64,000 nt of DNA, from assembly GCA_008933995.1 (NCBI GenBank), contig WARS01000071.1, positions 4,618,652 to 4,682,651 on the forward strand. The letters are read 5' to 3'. The translations under genes and the position numbers were made by a program. How positions within the stretch are numbered: the stretch's first letter is position 1; each line of letters starts with the position of its first letter. Shown here piece after piece: positions 60,241 to 64,000 of this stretch. Below the pieces are notes generated by a model. It ran no database searches. It worked only from the letters and a program-made list of their open reading frames with translations, and had not been told where the DNA came from. This DNA is from Datnioides undecimradiatus. Its lineage: Eukaryota; Chordata; Actinopteri; Lobotiformes; Datnioididae.

Positions 60241-60430
60241 TCTTGACCTTGATCTGAAGGCCCAGAGATCGACAACGTGACAGTGACATTAACAAGCCTC
60301 CGCCAAGGGGGCCATCTTAGTAGCCTTTAACAGCCTCTCGTTAGCCTCATTACAGAACATATGGTTTAAATCACAGCTGAAGGAGAAGAGAATCACTATG
60401 ATTCATTACCCAGTGTAAATAACTTATGTT
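60240..60430. promoter_or_regulatory. Candidate regulatory block
   Basis: Contains TGACCTTGA (minus-strand NR5A/ESRR site, 60,244-60,252), GGGGGCCATCTTAG (a YY1-like word on the minus strand), CGTTAGCCTCATTACAG and GATTCATTACCC. Repeat-free and compact. Texture-based call. Confidence 0.25.
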
Positions 60431-60984
60431 GAATGAGATATACAAATTCTGTTTACAGCTGGCTAAGAAGGAGGAGTTGCAGGAGGAGGGGTGATATCCC
60501 TTGTTCTTTCATCTACCAATATCAACTTCCAGGCCTCTACAATGCGCTCACATTAGACCATAAAAATAGATTTATACACAGACCAGAAAAAGAATTGTAC
60601 AAGCAAACTGCGCTTTTATTCTCCCTGCAGCTGAGCCACAATGTGCCAATCACAGGAGAGTTTTCTGTGTTGAGGCAGAAGCTGTTTCAAACTAAGCCGA
60701 TTGATTTTTAGTTCAACTATCCAGGGTTCACGAGCTGACTAAGGCTTTGGGTTAATATGACAGGTATCGGCCAAAGTGCACCTGAGAGCTAGCATGCTGA
60801 AGCTAGCACTGTCACGTAACTGTCCACAGGAAGTGGCGGGGGAATAACATATAGGTTTGATGCGAATTAGCTCAAAATGTTTGTCGCGGCGAGAGATCGA
60901 AATCTTCTCGTTCAGCAAACGCCGCAGTCGTGCAATTCATCATTCACGTCTGAAATGAGATAGCTAAGCAAAACATAAAGTTAG

Positions 60985-61287
60985 ATCTCCCAGCAGCACA
61001 CGCGGTGCCGATGTCTATATCTGTTTAAAGGGGAGAAATCATCGGGCACAGTGTCAGCAGCCTTGAGGAGGCAAGCGCTTCTCTCTGAGGAGGCAGCTGA
61101 AAATGAAGATAAACATTTTGTACTTCGTGACATAATGGGAAACAACCTGTCAGTGAAGGTGAAAGCCACAAAGTATCAAGCTATTCTAATAGACAGATCC
61201 CCTGATATCAAGCACCGGAGGTTGGGAAGCGAGTCAATCTCCTGGTTTAACCATGATTCGCAGCGGAGGATAGACTTTGGTTTGTAG
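60985..61287 (+). pseudogene. Decayed hAT-family transposase fragment (TTF/ZMYM type)
   Basis: An open frame of 100 codons ending at TAG 61,285-61,287. Its central part (about 61,132-61,251) reads IMGNNLSVKVKATKYQAILI then DRSPDIKHRRLGSESISWF. This resembles the start of the catalytic RNase-H-like fold of ZMYM/TTF-type hAT transposases, which in many animal copies has a KY..I..D.TPD..HR...SE.IR pattern: the KY pair, the first catalytic-type aspartate, PD, HR and SE fall at the same spacing. Sequence on either side does not continue the domain, so this is a truncated remnant. The match is from memory and not computed. Confidence 0.4.
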
Positions 61288-61289
61288 GG

Positions 61290-62880
61290 AGAATTTGGAT
61301 AATTGGGGGGCGGGGTTTGTGTGTTGTCATTGGAGGTGTTGCACATTTCATGCAGTTTGCCCAGAGGAAGATCGAGGACGAAGAGGAGCATCTCTTTCTA
61401 GGTAGATGATGTCTCTGTAACCACAGAGGGGGGATAATAGCCCACCTGCAGTGGAAGGCAGGGAGGTTTATGAGAGATTTATAATCTCATAAGAGTGCAA
61501 ATGGTGGATTGCTTGAAAGATACAACACAGGTGGCTGTCAGCGTTGGTCTGGACGACCGCACAGCCAGGTTTGGTGATTTACTGAAGAATGAGTGCACCC
61601 AGACCAAGTGGAGTCTGGAGAACTAAACCCTGACACAGGGCCAGAAGACCAGACCAGCCTTCTCACCTTCAGCGATGATGATTATGAATCACTATAAATG
61701 CTGAACATGTTTCAAATGTGCCATAATAAGTGTGTATCAGCATGTATCATGCTGCTTGCTGCTTGTCTCGAAGGTAAACGTGAAGCAAAGGCAAGATGTA
61801 TGTGACTGTATTGTAGCTTGTTCTAAAAGCATCACGCAAAACCTTTAAACAGGTGATCAGCATTAAGCAAAACCTAATGTAAATATCACTGTATTTCCTG
61901 TTTATCACAGAGAATTACTCACAGCTTAAGAGCAAGCCATAAAACGTATCTACGTAGATTTCCAGATTTCCACTGGAAGTCACAGAAATCTATTTTCAGT
62001 GCAGCTGTGGATGTACCATGTAAATGCCATTATAGGCAGGCAATGGAAAAAAAAAATGTCTCGGTGAAAGAAACGGTCAGCAGACGAAACACAGTTCACG
62101 CCTTGTCCACTTCATGCAACACTGAGAAGCAGAGAGACTTCTGGCTTAATTAGTCCATTAATTCGTTCCTTCCAGACAAAGCTATTTACAGACATGGGGT
62201 GACTCAGGGAGGAAACTGAATCGGTTACATGGCCGAGGAGGCCAGGAAAGCTGAGTCATCACCTTGGCCCTCAACTGTTCCAAACAAACTTGCCACACTT
62301 CCTAGACACTAACAGAGATTTGAGTATGTGCACAGTGAGGGTTTAGCTAAAGGTGGACAGCTCACCTGGGTCTGGACCTCATATACGGCACGCCTGAGAT
62401 GTGCGAAACAAAATCCCACTTTAGTCTCATGGGTTTTAATCTATTTTCACATTACCTCTTTGCTCTGATACTTGACCTGCAAGGTTTCCAACGTAACACC
62501 ATGGTTTCAGCAGACAGATTCACGTGTCAGCTGGCATCAGTGAAGCGAAGCAGGCCAATATTGTGCTGTTTGTCGACGTGATGTGACTCCTGTGGCCTGG
62601 GGAGATGGGCACGGCCAGGCCACGGGGCCCCTGGCTGGGTAATAAATCACAGAGATGACAGGAATAGTGGCCTTAACATTATGACAGTCACACAACACAT
62701 ACAGTGTGTGTGTGCAGACAACTCAACAACCAGTTATACACTATATTACACAAGCACACGCGTTCTACTTCAGACTTCAACTCGTTGTACCGCTGGACGT
62801 GAACACCTTTATCGATATCATCATCATTATGACTAGGGTCTCATCACCATCATTCATCAGCTTCATTTTATATTGCATAT
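61290..62880. other. Non-coding DNA
   Basis: No gene recognised. Possible remaining hAT sequence directly to the right could not be followed. TTAATTAGTCCATTAATTCG at 62,147-62,166 contains an 11-base word (TTAATTCGTTC, 62,158-62,168) that also occurs in the homeodomain array at 58,507-58,517. Confidence 0.35.
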
Positions 62881-63600
62881 GATACGGTGTCATCTGTTTT
62901 GTCAATTAAAAGACAATAGCCTGGTAGTTCATAAGAATTTCATCAGCCAGACATCCCTAATGTTGCAATATGTGGTTGGTGTCATGATTGATATCACACA
63001 CAAAACAAATCAATAAGCCTAAGCATCGCATTCCCTAAGATACCCCATCTAATCAAAACTATCAATCCTGCACGTCTAGCCTGGTCTGTAGTCATTACCA
63101 GCCTGCAGAGCCCAAGGCTATTAGCGCTGGAGCTACCTAGTGAGCTGAGCAGAGTACCTTGAACATTAGTGTGGTCAAACACCCTCAGCACAGCAGGATG
63201 AATGAATGGCAGGGTTGTGGAGCCAGCAAAGCATGATCATACTAATGGGCCATGGTAAATGGACCAGCTATGGCTAGTATGGGCTGACTGGCCGGCTCTC
63301 TGATCCAGAGCCGTGCCCATTTCACGGTGACTGCCTGGGACCTGGCCGCACTTTGTCACTGAGATGGAGAGCTTCATGTAGGAGCCCGAATCTCAAGAAG
63401 GGTTTGTCCGAGGTGCTGGGACGATCATTGGAGACAAAAAGGGAGCTGTCTGTATTTGTTAAGTTATGGCACGGGTGATGCGGCTCTGTAAAAGGAAATC
63501 TGTCTTCGCTGAGCCTTGAAGGCTTTGGCCCATCGCACTGTCCTCTGCTCACGAACATAGACCCCAAAGGCTATAGACAGCTTGGTTGCCACCATCCATT
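62880..63600. promoter_or_regulatory. Candidate conserved non-coding element(s)
   Basis: Left part (62,880-63,190): GTCAATTAAAAGACAATAGC (SOX-like ACAATAG), CATGATTGATATCAC (PBX-like TGATTGAT), CATCTAATCAAAAC and GTCATTACC. Right part (63,300-63,590) is GC-richer and repeat-free. Both lack CpG clusters and simple repeats. Confidence 0.3.
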
Positions 63601-64000
63601 CCAGTCATTATTCAACATATAATATGATTACCACAACTCTCAAAATACATACCTTTCTATTTATTTTTTAGGTTTACGCAATATTTAATGCACATTTTTA
63701 CAAAAAATCTCTATATAAAATATACCTATGTTAATGTGTAGACGGGTTTTTAATTGTCTTCAGCAATAATAAATGTCAGTGGCATAGAGGCATAAGCCAG
63801 TGTACGCCAGGCACTTTGGACGTTCATCACTGTTTATGTTAACAAGATAGATTCATAGTTGATTTGTTGGGTTTCTTTTTCAATTGATTTTGTTGAGAAT
63901 GATAATATTGATGAGATAAATTCACCCGATACTCTGTTTGTCAAGTTTATATTAACACATGTATTACTTTATCACATCAATCACAGTTTGTAATTGGCCA
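63600..64000. other. AT-rich non-coding DNA
   Basis: No gene or repeat recognised. Strongly AT-rich with TTTATTTTTTAGG and ATCTCTATATAAAATATACC, without an ordered motif group. Confidence 0.4.

Overview
The window looks like vertebrate nuclear DNA, most probably from a ray-finned (teleost) fish, and almost all of it is non-coding. Three things support this: frequent (CA)n/(GT)n, (GA)n and poly-A tracts; a retroposon 3' end with an (ATCT)n tail of a kind common in fish; and a decayed hAT-transposase fragment. Open frames are short, unordered and composition-driven on both strands. I recognise no complete protein-coding gene, tRNA, rRNA or known microRNA. There is no bacterial-type gene organisation, CRISPR array or operon.

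Layout. By eye, bases 1 to about 28,000 are CpG-rich, with a CpG-island-like core near 11,460-11,790, CCAAT and TATA-like motifs around 11,700-12,530, and a 25-bp-period minisatellite near 3,641-3,730. From about 28,000 to 64,000 CpG falls, and AT-rich unique blocks alternate with CpG-poor filler. Many of these blocks (for example 31,800-32,300, 34,020-34,400, 40,260-40,620, 50,385-50,885, 56,655-57,005 and 58,030-58,720) are dense in TAATTA, TALE, octamer and nuclear-receptor-like words. They resemble the conserved non-coding elements that surround developmental transcription-factor genes. That reading is inference from texture, not alignment.

How it may work together. The simplest model is a cis-regulatory landscape: either a gene desert or one or more very long introns, with candidate enhancers, a few CTCF-like boundary motifs (8,405; 38,080; 55,798; 59,767) and possible unannotated transcripts. 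Features worth checking are a 36-bp microexon-like unit at 29,252-29,287, a recursive-splice-like AG|GTAATG at 17,588/17,589, a CRE-headed first-exon-like unit at 34,933-35,077, a perfect DR4 nuclear-receptor site at 27,322-27,337, a perfect dyad of homeodomain sites beside a G-quadruplex-forming tract at 24,246-24,322, a helically spaced homeodomain array at 58,477-58,586, and a pre-miRNA-sized hairpin at 53,231-53,297. I could not identify the target gene or the species.
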